A stretch of 7,479 bases of DNA from Lentisphaeria bacterium (GCA_016302725.1 JAEDNB010000105.1:1-7479); one strand, 5' to 3'; counted from the first letter of the stretch, positions 1 through 6,442 are shown. The notes: generated by a model not told the origin, from the letters alone. Numbers and translations are program-made.

Positions 1-109
1 AGATACTATACACCAACTTCTTAAAATCGCAGATATTTATGACGTTTAGTATAACAAACACAAGTCACTATCAAAAAAGTGCAACACTCCTTTAGGGCAT
101 AATAGCGGC
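1..109. other. AT-rich intergenic region after HTH gene
   Basis: About 35% GC by hand count, in sharp contrast to the GC-rich rest of the window, and starting right after the HTH gene's stop codon. No gene is visible. It may be a promoter region for a gene beyond the left edge or the border of a segment of different origin. Confidence 0.6.
48..74 (-). promoter_or_regulatory. Promoter-like sequence reading leftward
   Basis: TTGATA (69-74; 5 of 6) and TATACT (48-53; 5 of 6) on the minus strand, with a 15-nt spacer that is shorter than the usual 16-18. In AT-rich DNA such matches arise by chance more often. If real it would drive a gene outside the window. Confidence 0.35.
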
Positions 110-1045
110 CTATTTCCCATGCCCCGTCTTCTGGGCCATTTCCCGGCATTCCTGGATTTGCGCCAGGGCTTGGCGGAAGGCTTCCAGGAAGCGCTCCCCC
201 TCCCCTGGCAGTCCAAGGGCGATGCCATAGAGGACCCAGACTTTGGCAAACCACACCTGCAGGGGGGGCGGTGATTGGCGGAGCCGTCGATTCAACGGGT
301 GGCGCGAGGGAACCAGGGCGCAAAGGGCGTAATCGTAGCGGTGTTCCAGGAAAGCGGCCACCCGCTCCCGATAGCTGGGATGGCATCGCCGGACCTGTCC
401 GGACTCCCATTTCCGGATAGTCATTCCGCTGACCTGCAGGAGTTTTGCGACACACTTCGCACTGACGCCGAGGGCCTTCCGATGTTCCTGCATCCGCTTC
501 CCCCAATCCTCGGGAAGGTCAACCTGAAGCGATTCGGCCTTCCCTCCTCCTTCTTCTCCCATTTCTTTTCCTCCGTCCTTTCCGCCCTTTTCTGGCGGGG
601 GAGGATCTTTCTGGGTAAGTTTCCAAAGCCGCAGGGCGGAACTTTGCATCAGTTCCTTCAGGCATTCCCTCATTTTTTCCATTAGGGAGGGTTCCCCCCT
701 GAACTCCCCGTAGAACCGTTCCACCCGTCCCATATATTCCACCAAGGTCGCCACGGGGAAATACTCCTCCGTCCTGGACAAGCCGTAGCCCTTTTTCCTG
801 TTGCGGAGCTCCTCATCCAACTCCCCCGCGAAAAAGCGGGCCAGTTTTTCCCGGTGGCGTGGAAGGCATTGAATCACCTTTCCCTCCTCCCAGTTTCGCA
901 GGACCGACCAGCTCACCCGCAAGGCGGTGGCCAATTGGCGGAGGCTGAACCCCAGTTTTTCCCGCTTCTCTTTCAGGAGCCCCTGGAAATACGGGGTGAA
1001 CAACCCGCGGAAAACCTCTCCTTTCGTCCTATTTCCTGTCGACAC
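110..1045 (-). CDS. Tandem-duplicated helix-turn-helix protein
   Basis: A probable DNA-binding regulator of 311 residues; target unknown. It has two Cro/XRE-like helix-turn-helix domains at about 20-80 and 181-241. Each has the form R-x-x-L-G-x-S...L-x-V-S...R-x-W-E-x-G-x-V-x-x-C-x-P-x-x-R-E. They align without a gap over 61 residues with 22 identities (hand count). The match continues at the same 161-residue offset into the helical part after each domain (R-V-E-R-F-Y-G-E-F-R-G-E-P against K-V-W-V-L-Y-G-I-A-L-G-L-P), so the whole unit of about 120 residues is duplicated. A Pro/Gly/Lys/Glu-rich flexible linker lies at 147-172. The reading frame stays open to 1219, but the GTG at 1045 is chosen: it has GGAGG at 1056-1060 (10-nt spacing), while the ATGs at 1219 and 1135 would encode low-quality sequence, overlap the previous gene or lack a binding site. 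A perfect palindrome upstream suggests autoregulation. No enzymatic domain is visible. It could instead be a structural nucleoid or phage-type HTH protein. Confidence 0.8.
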   Translation of the reverse strand: MSTGNRTKGEVFRGLFTPYFQGLLKEKREKLGFSLRQLATALRVSWSVLRNWEEGKVIQCLPRHREKLARFFAGELDEELRNRKKGYGLSRTEEYFPVATLVEYMGRVERFYGEFRGEPSLMEKMRECLKELMQSSALRLWKLTQKDPPPPEKGGKDGGKEMGEEGGGKAESLQVDLPEDWGKRMQEHRKALGVSAKCVAKLLQVSGMTIRKWESGQVRRCHPSYRERVAAFLEHRYDYALCALVPSRHPLNRRLRQSPPPLQVWFAKVWVLYGIALGLPGEGERFLEAFRQALAQIQECREMAQKTGHGK

Positions 1046-1055
1046 TGACTCCCTT

Positions 1056-1060
1056 CCTCC
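1056..1060 (-). promoter_or_regulatory. Ribosome binding site of HTH gene
   Basis: GGAGG on the minus strand, 10 nt upstream of the in-frame GTG at 1045, in a longer purine run (GGAGGAAGGGAG). It is the main reason to place the start of the HTH gene at a GTG instead of the in-frame ATGs further upstream. Confidence 0.65.
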
Positions 1061-1075
1061 AGATGCGCGAGTGGT

Positions 1076-1089
1076 GCGCAAATTTGCGC
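1076..1089. promoter_or_regulatory. Perfect 14-bp palindrome, candidate operator
   Basis: GCGCAAATTTGCGC is its own reverse complement with no mismatch. It lies in the 116-nt gap between the GDYXXLXY gene and the HTH gene, 30 nt before the GTG start of the latter. The position, symmetry and AT-rich centre fit a binding site for a dimeric HTH regulator, most simply the adjacent gene's own product. Role inferred. Confidence 0.45.
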
Positions 1090-1161
1090 TTGCGTGAAAA
1101 AGCGGTCCCGCTCCCCCTCCCCTGCCCTGCGGCATACGGGAGGAAGGAAGCCAGGCCTTCT

Positions 1162-1758
1162 CTATTCTTCGTCCTTGAGCCGGGACAGCAGGGATAGCCC
1201 GCTGACCTCGACATCGCAAAGCACCCCCCTACCACCCAAGACTTTGTAGACGGCCACTCCGTCCCCATCGCCCTGGGTGAAGAGTTTCTCCGCCCGGGCG
1301 GCGAACTTTTCCGGGAGGAAGAACTGGTCGGGGAAATCCAGGATGGCGGTGACCGTCGCCTGCTTCTCCCTCTCTTCCTGGGGGAAGAAACTATATCCTA
1401 TCCGGCACCGGAGGCACTGCATCCAGAGTCCCTCCGCCCCGGGGGAGGAGGCCACCTCCGCCACCCGGTAGAGAGTGAGTCCCCTGGCGTCCGTCCCGTC
1501 AGGGACGAGCCTGGCATAGGGTGGGGACTGTTCCCAGGAAGAATACTCCCCTCCCGGGGGAAGGGAAAGGCTCTTTTCCACGCTCATCCGAAGATACCGT
1601 CCCCGGAAGGGGTCCCGGGGGTCGTAGGCGCGGCAGGGGAGGCGCACCTCGGTTCCCAGCCGGAGGATGAGTTCATAGCGTCCCACCATCCACAGGACCG
1701 CCGCCCCCTGGAGGCAGAGGGCCAAAATCAACCAGAGCAACCTATGCCTTTTCCCCAT
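1162..1758 (-). CDS. GDYXXLXY-family membrane-anchored protein
   Basis: This is a 198-residue protein of unknown function. One hydrophobic segment at about 7-26, after a short basic stretch (K-R-H-R), acts as a membrane anchor or uncleaved signal; the rest is predicted to be outside the cytoplasm. The family block is at 45-60: Y-D-P-R-D-P-F-R-G-R-Y-L-R-M-S-V. The V/Y-D-P-R-D-x-x-R-G part is well kept. The name-giving G-D-Y-x-x-L-x-Y has become G-R-Y-x-x-M-x-V, so only the G and the first Y remain. Three Cys lie in or beside the central region (C-L-R-C and one nearer the C-terminus). The open frame begins at 1803, but the ATG at 1758 is preferred: it has a strong GGAGG at 1766-1770 with 7-nt spacing and yields a normal N-terminus. 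It overlaps the DUF2157 gene by 17 nt, so the two are probably cotranslated and may act as one membrane complex (inference). The call rests on the partial motif plus the neighbour. Confidence 0.78.
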   Translation of the reverse strand: MGKRHRLLWLILALCLQGAAVLWMVGRYELILRLGTEVRLPCRAYDPRDPFRGRYLRMSVEKSLSLPPGGEYSSWEQSPPYARLVPDGTDARGLTLYRVAEVASSPGAEGLWMQCLRCRIGYSFFPQEEREKQATVTAILDFPDQFFLPEKFAARAEKLFTQGDGDGVAVYKVLGGRGVLCDVEVSGLSLLSRLKDEE

Positions 1759-2866
1759 GGCCCATCCTCCTCCTGCGGTAGCGAACAAAGGACACATTGA
1801 CAACCACCAGGCAGATTCCCATCGCCAGGAAAAGAATCCCCTTCAACGAAAAGTCCATTTCACTGGCGAAGAACTTCACCACTGCCAGCCAGCATGCCAG
1901 GAGGGCGCCCTCGTTGAGGTGACGGAGGCGCAGTTTCCGGATTCCCTGGGCAATCAGGACCGCCGCGAACAAGGCGGCGAGGGGGACCATGAGGAGCGCC
2001 CCATCCTCCAGGAAAGGCACCGCCAGGGCGACGACCAGGGCGGAGACTCTGCCCAGTCCCTCCCAATGGCGGAATCCCCAGCGCCGTCCAGCGAGCCAGA
2101 TGGCCGCGGAAACAAGCCAGCACAGGGAGATTTTCCATGGGAATTCCCAGGTGAGGTGCCGGGGGAGGAGGTGGCACAGAAGCAGGGATGTGGTCACCAG
2201 ATAGAGGAAACCCATGAGGAAATAGCCTGCCTGTTCCAGGAAGCGGGAGTATTTCCCTCGAATGAAGGCCAGGAAGGCAGGAAGGGAGAGGGCCAGCAGG
2301 AAGGCGCCCTTCAAGGCGACCCAGCCTCGTCCCCCCGCCCCTCTTTCGGCCTCCAGGGCGAAATACCATAGCAGGGGATAGAGCATCCAGAGGCACTGGG
2401 CAAATACGGAGCGTGAGACCCAGACCACGGGGAGGCTCAGGAGGGACAGGGAGAGGAAGAACTGGGACCACCGTCCCCCCACCTGGTAGGTTTGGAGAAT
2501 CAAGGAGACGGAGGCCACCAGGGAGACCATCCACAGGACTCCCAGCCCCTCCCAAAAGGGCTGTCCCCGGTCATTTTTCCAGGTGGCCACGACAGCGGTC
2601 GTCCCGCAGAGTGCCAGGGGCAGCAGGGAGACCAGGGTGCGGGCGGGTCGATTCAGCTGTTCCCAGTTGGCGGCGAAGAGGGCGATGATTCCCAGGCCAA
2701 TCATAAGGGAGCCCAATCCGCCGAAGAGCAGCATCCCCCAGGTGGCGCCATCCTTTTCCTGTCCAATGGGGTATCGTTCCCGCAGCCTTTGGCAAAGCCC
2801 CTCTTCCAGCAGTCCTTCCGCCTGCCATCCGGCAATTTCCCGCCTCATCCATTCATTTCGTTCCAT
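1742..2866 (-). CDS. DUF2157 multi-pass membrane protein
   Basis: The function is unknown. The 374-residue product opens with a short soluble region (about 5-33) that matches the start of DUF2157 proteins: a charged helix with W-x-x-E-G-L-L, then L-R-E-R-Y. It is followed by about 12 hydrophobic segments (roughly 44-66, 77-95, 107-126, 136-152, 156-171, 186-203, 213-233, 244-260, 271-287, 290-307, 319-335, 342-361), so it is an inner-membrane protein. The A-A-N-W-E-x-L-x-R-x-A-R stretch after the first membrane segment (65-76) is also typical of this family. It ends in a basic R-Y-R-R-R-R tail, expected on the cytoplasmic side. The ATG has a GGAG at 2873-2876 with 6-nt spacing. A promoter candidate lies 171 nt upstream. 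Its 3' end overlaps the next gene, a GDYXXLXY protein, by 17 nt; these two families are commonly found side by side, which supports both calls. Confidence 0.85.
   Translation of the reverse strand: MERNEWMRREIAGWQAEGLLEEGLCQRLRERYPIGQEKDGATWGMLLFGGLGSLMIGLGIIALFAANWEQLNRPARTLVSLLPLALCGTTAVVATWKNDRGQPFWEGLGVLWMVSLVASVSLILQTYQVGGRWSQFFLSLSLLSLPVVWVSRSVFAQCLWMLYPLLWYFALEAERGAGGRGWVALKGAFLLALSLPAFLAFIRGKYSRFLEQAGYFLMGFLYLVTTSLLLCHLLPRHLTWEFPWKISLCWLVSAAIWLAGRRWGFRHWEGLGRVSALVVALAVPFLEDGALLMVPLAALFAAVLIAQGIRKLRLRHLNEGALLACWLAVVKFFASEMDFSLKGILFLAMGICLVVVNVSFVRYRRRRMGHGEKA
1766..1770 (-). promoter_or_regulatory. Ribosome binding site inside DUF2157 gene
   Basis: GGAGG on the minus strand, 7 nt before the ATG at 1758. 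It decides the start of the GDYXXLXY gene over the upstream ATG at 1803 and lies within the last codons of the DUF2157 gene, as expected for translational coupling. Confidence 0.75.
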
Positions 2867-3122
2867 TCGCCTCTCCGCCTCTCCTCGCTTTCGGATGAAT
2901 TCCCCATTTTCAGGCGGGGGAAGGACAAGGCTTGCCCCTCTCCTCCGCCGCGAACCTCTTGGAAACGCCAGGCCCCTCCCCTTTTTTGCGTGTCATGCCA
3001 TGGAATCCGGGAGGGTTCCCCGAAAAGAACGGGAGTAGTATAGCCCATGGCGGCGATCCTGCCATTCACCGCCGATGGGAAGAAGCCCTATTCAGGCAAG
3101 CCCTCTTTTGGGCGGGGCGTCC
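2867..3122. other. Intergenic region, nnrD to DUF2157 gene
   Basis: 256 nt without a convincing gene. It holds the promoter candidate at 3037-3065 and the ribosome binding site GGAG at 2873-2876. A 74-codon open frame (3069-2845, minus) starts here and runs into the DUF2157 gene, but it has no recognisable domain and lies in the wrong frame for a fusion. No clear terminator for nnrD is seen. Confidence 0.6.
3037..3065 (-). promoter_or_regulatory. Sigma70-like promoter of DUF2157 gene pair
   Basis: ATGGCA (3060-3065; 4 of 6) and TATACT (3037-3042; 5 of 6) on the minus strand with the ideal 17-nt spacer. Transcription would start near 3030, giving a leader of about 160 nt before the DUF2157 ATG. 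It separates this pair from the upstream housekeeping cluster. Confidence 0.55.
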
Positions 3123-4037
3123 CTATTCCCTGGGGTCTTCTCCGCCAGCGGGAGTGCAGGATGCCAGGGTGAACATGGCGCGGGAGATGGCGGCGGGCAT
3201 TTCATCGGCCAGCATGGGAGGGTTTTGGTCAGCGGCCAGTCCGTGGAGGAAGGCACCCAGGCGGGCTGCCTCCGCCGGGGGGAGCCCCTGCGCCAGCAGG
3301 GCGCCGATGACACCAGCGAGCACATCCCCCGAACCTGCGGTGGCCAACCGGGGATTTCCGGTGGAGTTGCGGGTCAGGGAATTTGTCCCCGGGTCGGCCA
3401 CCAGGGTGCCCGCCCCCTTCCAAAGCACCACGCATCCAGTTCTTCTTGCCAGAGCCATGGCCCGTTCCTCCCGGCTTCCCTGGGAGGCCAGGTCGAAGGC
3501 CCGTTCCAGCCGCAGGGCCTCCCCCTCATGGGGAGTCAAGACCATCTGGCGGCAAAGGGAGGGGGGAGGAAGGAGGGAAGGCGTGGCGGAGAGGCGATTC
3601 AGGCCATCGGCGTCCAATACTTTCGGCAGGGGGGCGGCGAGGGCCTCCCCCAGGAAGGAATCCACTGTCGGCAGGGAATCCATACCCGGTCCCAGGACCA
3701 GTGCCCTGGCCCGCCGGATTTCCCTGCGCCAGCCCTCCAGGGAGGCATGGGAAAAGGTGCCCGGCGCGGACCCGGACGCCTCGGGCAACCGATGGACAAT
3801 GAGGGCCATGGGCACGGAGGCCAGAATCTCCGCGGAGGCAGGGACGCAGACCACCACCACGCCCGCCCCCGCCCGCAGCCCCGAAAGCCCTACCAGCAAG
3901 GGAGCCCCGGAATAGCGGCGGGAGCCCCCCGCCACCACCAAGGTGCCATGGTCGTATTTATGGCTCTCCGGCCCGTAGACAGGCAATGCCTGGCGGGCTT
4001 GCGCCAGGGTATAGGATTCTGCCATTGGAACACCCAT
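3123..4037 (-). CDS. nnrD: NAD(P)H-hydrate dehydratase, stand-alone
   Basis: This enzyme repairs the hydrated, inactive forms of NADH and NADPH by dehydrating the S epimer at the expense of ADP (bacterial type) or ATP. It belongs to the YjeF C-terminal / carbohydrate-kinase-like (ribokinase fold) family. In the 304-residue product the family blocks run in order: S-H-K-Y-D-H-G-T-L-V-V-A-G-G-S (25-39), Y-S-G-A-P-L-L (42-48), L-R-A-G-A-G-V-V-V-V (54-63), L-G-P-G-M (115-119), V-L-D-A-D-G-L-N (140-147), L-T-P-H-E-G-E (167-173), W-K-G-A-G-T (206-211), and the nucleotide/catalytic A-G-S-G-D-V-L-A-G (234-242) with the catalytic-type Asp in G-S-G-D. The N-terminal epimerase (NnrE) domain, fused in many bacteria, is absent and is not elsewhere in the window. 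The start may be the ATG at 4037 or the one at 4025 (300 residues); neither has a good Shine-Dalgarno sequence, and the open frame upstream does not look like this family. It sits 89 nt after purD and is probably last in the cluster. Confidence 0.94.
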   Translation of the reverse strand: MGVPMAESYTLAQARQALPVYGPESHKYDHGTLVVAGGSRRYSGAPLLVGLSGLRAGAGVVVVCVPASAEILASVPMALIVHRLPEASGSAPGTFSHASLEGWRREIRRARALVLGPGMDSLPTVDSFLGEALAAPLPKVLDADGLNRLSATPSLLPPPSLCRQMVLTPHEGEALRLERAFDLASQGSREERAMALARRTGCVVLWKGAGTLVADPGTNSLTRNSTGNPRLATAGSGDVLAGVIGALLAQGLPPAEAARLGAFLHGLAADQNPPMLADEMPAAISRAMFTLASCTPAGGEDPRE

Positions 4038-4126
4038 GGTGGTGAAGGGGAAGGAGAGGGACTGCCGGGGAGACGAGGAGCCCCCCAGGGAAGGGGCGGC
4101 CGCTGGCCTCCTGGGCGAGGCGCGGG

Positions 4127-5401
4127 TTATTTTTCCCGGTTCAAGGCGCGGTAGGCGATATCGCGGCGATACTCCACCCCGTCCCAATGAATCAGGGAGA
4201 CCCCCTGGTATGCCTTTTCCACGGCCTGGCGCACGGTTGCCGCCCGGGCCGTCACCCCCAGCACACGGCCGCCATGGGTCACCAGGACTCCGTCTTCCCT
4301 CCGCCGGGTGCCGGCGTGGAAGACCAGGCATCCGGCTGCCTCCGCCTGGTCAATGCCCTGGATGGGGAGCCCCTTGGGATAGGCGCCGGGATAGCCCTGG
4401 GAGGCCATCACCACACAAACCGCTGGGTCGGGGGACCACTCCAGTTTCACCTCCGACAGCCGTCCGTCCGCCGTGGAGGCCAGGGCTTCCACCAGGTCGG
4501 AATCCAGCCGTGCCAGCACTGCCTGGGTTTCCGGGTCGCCGAAGCGGACATTGAACTCCAGCAGTTTCGGCCCATCCTGGGTCATCATGATTCCCGCATA
4601 GATGATTCCCCGGAAATAGAGTCCGTCCTCCTGGACGCCCCGCAGGAAGGGGAGCAGGATGCGCTGGCGGATGGTCTCCATCCGTTCCGGGGTCACCACT
4701 GGGGCGGGAGAGTAGGCGCCCATCCCCCCGGTGTTAGGGCCACGGTCGCCATCGTAGGCGCGCTTATGGTCCTGGCTGGACGCCAGGGGGATGATGGTCT
4801 TTCCGTCGCAGAGGGCGAGGATGGAGGCCTCCTCCCCTTCCAGGCACTCCTCCAGCAGCACCCGGGAGCCGGCTTTGCCGAAGGCGCCCTCGAAGCAGGA
4901 CTCCACGGCGGCGCGGGCGGTTTCCCGGTCGGCGGCCACCACCACCCCCTTCCCTGCGGCCAAGCCATCGGCCTTCACCACGATGGGAGCGCCCACCTGG
5001 TCCAGATATTTCAGGGCGGACTCGCGCTCGGTGAAGACCTGCGCCTTCCCCGTGGGAAGCCCGTGGCGAGCCATGAACTCCTTGGCAAATGCCTTGCTGC
5101 CCTCCAACTGGGCGGCCTTGCGGTCAGGCCCCACAATGCGGAGCCCCCTCTCCCGGAAGAGGTCGACGATTCCCTCGCAGAGCATGGCCTCCGGCCCCAC
5201 CATGGTGAGGCCGATGCCATGGCTTTCGGCAAAGTCCGCCAGTTCCCGGGGAGTGGAGGCCGCCACGGGAATCGCCTGGGGGATGCCGGGGTTTCCGGGT
5301 GCCCAGTAGAGTTTGCCCGCCAAGGGGCTCTGCATCATCTTCCAGGCAATCGCGTGTTCGCGGCCGCCTGCGCCAACCAGAAGAATGTCCATTTTGCTCA
5401 T
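4127..5401 (-). CDS. purD: Phosphoribosylamine-glycine ligase (GARS)
   Basis: PurD catalyses the second step of de novo purine synthesis: 5-phosphoribosylamine + glycine + ATP gives glycinamide ribonucleotide + ADP + phosphate. It is an ATP-grasp enzyme. Counting from the ATG at 5401 (424 residues; E. coli PurD has about 430), the N-terminal nucleotide-fold loop G-A-G-G-R-E-H is at 10-16. The ATP-grasp lysine/glycine loop K-A-D-G-L-A-A-G-K-G is near 143-152, and Q-D-H-K-R-A-Y-D-G-D-x-G-P-N-T-G-G-M-G-A-Y-S-P, the diagnostic PurD block, is at 210-232. The metal-binding E-F-N-V-R-F-G-D-P-E-T is at 282-292 and the C-terminal F-H-A-G-T is at 361-365, so it looks complete and active. The start is uncertain: in-frame ATGs at 5410, 5401 and 5392 all encode a plausible N-terminus and none has a clear Shine-Dalgarno sequence. 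No fusion to PurM or PurN is present. It follows tsf after 153 nt that hold a strong hairpin, and nnrD follows 89 nt downstream. Confidence 0.97.
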   Translation of the reverse strand: MSKMDILLVGAGGREHAIAWKMMQSPLAGKLYWAPGNPGIPQAIPVAASTPRELADFAESHGIGLTMVGPEAMLCEGIVDLFRERGLRIVGPDRKAAQLEGSKAFAKEFMARHGLPTGKAQVFTERESALKYLDQVGAPIVVKADGLAAGKGVVVAADRETARAAVESCFEGAFGKAGSRVLLEECLEGEEASILALCDGKTIIPLASSQDHKRAYDGDRGPNTGGMGAYSPAPVVTPERMETIRQRILLPFLRGVQEDGLYFRGIIYAGIMMTQDGPKLLEFNVRFGDPETQAVLARLDSDLVEALASTADGRLSEVKLEWSPDPAVCVVMASQGYPGAYPKGLPIQGIDQAEAAGCLVFHAGTRRREDGVLVTHGGRVLGVTARAATVRQAVEKAYQGVSLIHWDGVEYRRDIAYRALNREK

Positions 5402-5503
5402 GCCGTCCATGGGAAGGAATCTCAAAAAGGGAGGGGGGGAAAAAGCGGAAAGGCCGCCCCGCCGAAGGCAAATGGCCCTGCGGCTGGACGGCCTCTGTCC
5501 TGG

Positions 5504-5534
5504 GGGCGGCACTCCCTCCGGGGGAGTGCTGCCC
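5504..5534 (-). terminator. Strong hairpin after tsf, terminator-like
   Basis: A 13-bp stem with a single A-C mismatch and a 5-nt loop (left arm GGGCAGCACTCCC, right arm GGGAGTGCCGCCC on the minus strand) begins 20 nt after the tsf stop codon. The position fits a terminator or 3'-end stabiliser for rpsB-tsf. The sequence right after it is not a U-tract; only scattered short T runs appear about 60-80 nt later. Termination is therefore likely partial or Rho-assisted, allowing read-through into purD. Confidence 0.5.
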
Positions 5535-5554
5535 GCTGGCGCATGGAGGAGTGG

Positions 5555-6370
5555 CTATGCCACCTCTTCTCCCACCAGCCAACGGACGAAGCGCTTCACC
5601 ACCACGCCAGGGGCGACCTTGGCCAGGGTGGTGTGCTCATCGTCAATCCAGGGCATGTCCATCAGGCAGATTTCGCTGAAGCGCTTGTTCAACTTGCCCT
5701 GGATGATGCCCGCCAGCACCTTTTCGGGCTTGCCGGCCAGCTTGGGGTCGGCGGCGGCGATTTCCCGTTCCTTCTCAATGAAGGAGGCGGGCACGTCCTT
5801 GCTGGAGATGTAGGTGGGGTTGCTGGCGGTGATGTGGAGGGCGATGTTGTTCAGCAGGCCGGCGTCCTCAGTGCCCTCGACTTCCACCAGGGTGGCATAG
5901 GGCTGGGCGGTGTGCAGGTAGTAGGCCAGTTTCCCGTTGGGCCCGGCAGTCCACTTCACCGCGCGACGGATGGACATGTTTTCGCCGATTTTGCCGATGA
6001 GGGCGTGGAGGTCAGCCTCCATGTCCGCCGCCAGCTTGGCGCTCACATCGCCTTCCTCCCCGTAGGAGAGGGCCTTGTCGGCGGCGCTCTGGACCAGGGC
6101 CTTGAACTCGGCGGTCCCCGCCACGAAATCCGTTTCGCAGAGGACTTCCACCAGGGCGACGCTGTTGCCGGAGGCGGCCACGCCCCACTTGCCCTGGTTC
6201 ACGGCGCGTCCGGCGCGCTTCTGGGCCTTGGCCATTCCCGCCTTGCGGAGGTACTCGATGGCGCCTTCCACGTCACCATTGCTTTCCAGAAGGGCCTTCT
6301 TGCACTCCATCATGCCGCAGCCGGTCTTCCGGCGCAGTTCCATCACTTCCTTTGCGCTGATTTCAGCCAT
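5555..6370 (-). CDS. tsf: Translation elongation factor Ts
   Basis: EF-Ts is the cytoplasmic guanine-nucleotide exchange factor that drives GDP off EF-Tu during elongation. From the ATG at 6370 the product has 271 residues, close to the usual 280-300 of full-length EF-Ts. Visible in order are the N-terminal UBA-like domain with R-R-K-T-G-C-G-M-M-E-C-K-K-A-L (13-27) and N-G-D-V-E-G-A-I-E-Y-L-R (31-42), then the EF-Tu-contacting loop C-E-T-D-F-V-A (78-84), I-G-E-N-M-S-I-R-R (128-136), N-P-T-Y-I-S-S-K-D-V-P (184-194), E-K-E-R-E-I (199-204) and the C-terminal L-N-K-R-F-S-E-I-C-L block (227-236). The open frame extends upstream to 6433, but the 6370 start fits the family N-terminus and has an AGGAG at 6381-6385, 10 nt away. 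The residue after T-D-F-V-A is Gly where Arg or Lys is usual. It lies 140 nt after rpsB, with two hairpins in the gap, so its expression may be tuned separately from S2. Confidence 0.98.
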   Translation of the reverse strand: MAEISAKEVMELRRKTGCGMMECKKALLESNGDVEGAIEYLRKAGMAKAQKRAGRAVNQGKWGVAASGNSVALVEVLCETDFVAGTAEFKALVQSAADKALSYGEEGDVSAKLAADMEADLHALIGKIGENMSIRRAVKWTAGPNGKLAYYLHTAQPYATLVEVEGTEDAGLLNNIALHITASNPTYISSKDVPASFIEKEREIAAADPKLAGKPEKVLAGIIQGKLNKRFSEICLMDMPWIDDEHTTLAKVAPGVVVKRFVRWLVGEEVA

Positions 6371-6406
6371 TTTACCAAATCTCCTGATTTCTTTCTTCTG
6401 GGCGCC

Positions 6407-6425
6407 CTCCCCGCCTGGCAGGGAG
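6407..6425 (-). promoter_or_regulatory. Intergenic hairpin 2, rpsB-tsf
   Basis: A second stem 17 nt downstream of the first: CTCCCTG, loop CCAGG, CGGGGAG (7 bp with one G-U pair in the minus-strand RNA). It precedes the tsf ribosome binding site (6381-6385) by about 20 nt, close enough to affect how ribosomes load on tsf. Confidence 0.45.
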
Positions 6426-6442
6426 ACGTCCATTCATCCTAC

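Noticed and set aside
3..52. Short inverted repeat (ATACTA at 3-8 and TAGTAT at 47-52)
   Set aside because: Only 6 bp, in AT-rich DNA; expected by chance and not evidence of a mobile element end.
1046..1219. N-terminal extension of the HTH protein from the ATG at 1219 or 1135
   Set aside because: The added residues are low-quality, the longer form overlaps the GDYXXLXY gene by 58 nt, and there is no ribosome binding site before either ATG, unlike the GTG at 1045.
2845..3069. 74-codon minus-strand open frame upstream of the DUF2157 gene
   Set aside because: Not supported by a ribosome binding site or a domain; it covers the promoter and runs into the DUF2157 gene in another frame.
2932..4154. 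Two long plus-strand open frames (327 and 359 codons)
   Set aside because: Both are antisense to nnrD, with low-complexity translations and no domain.
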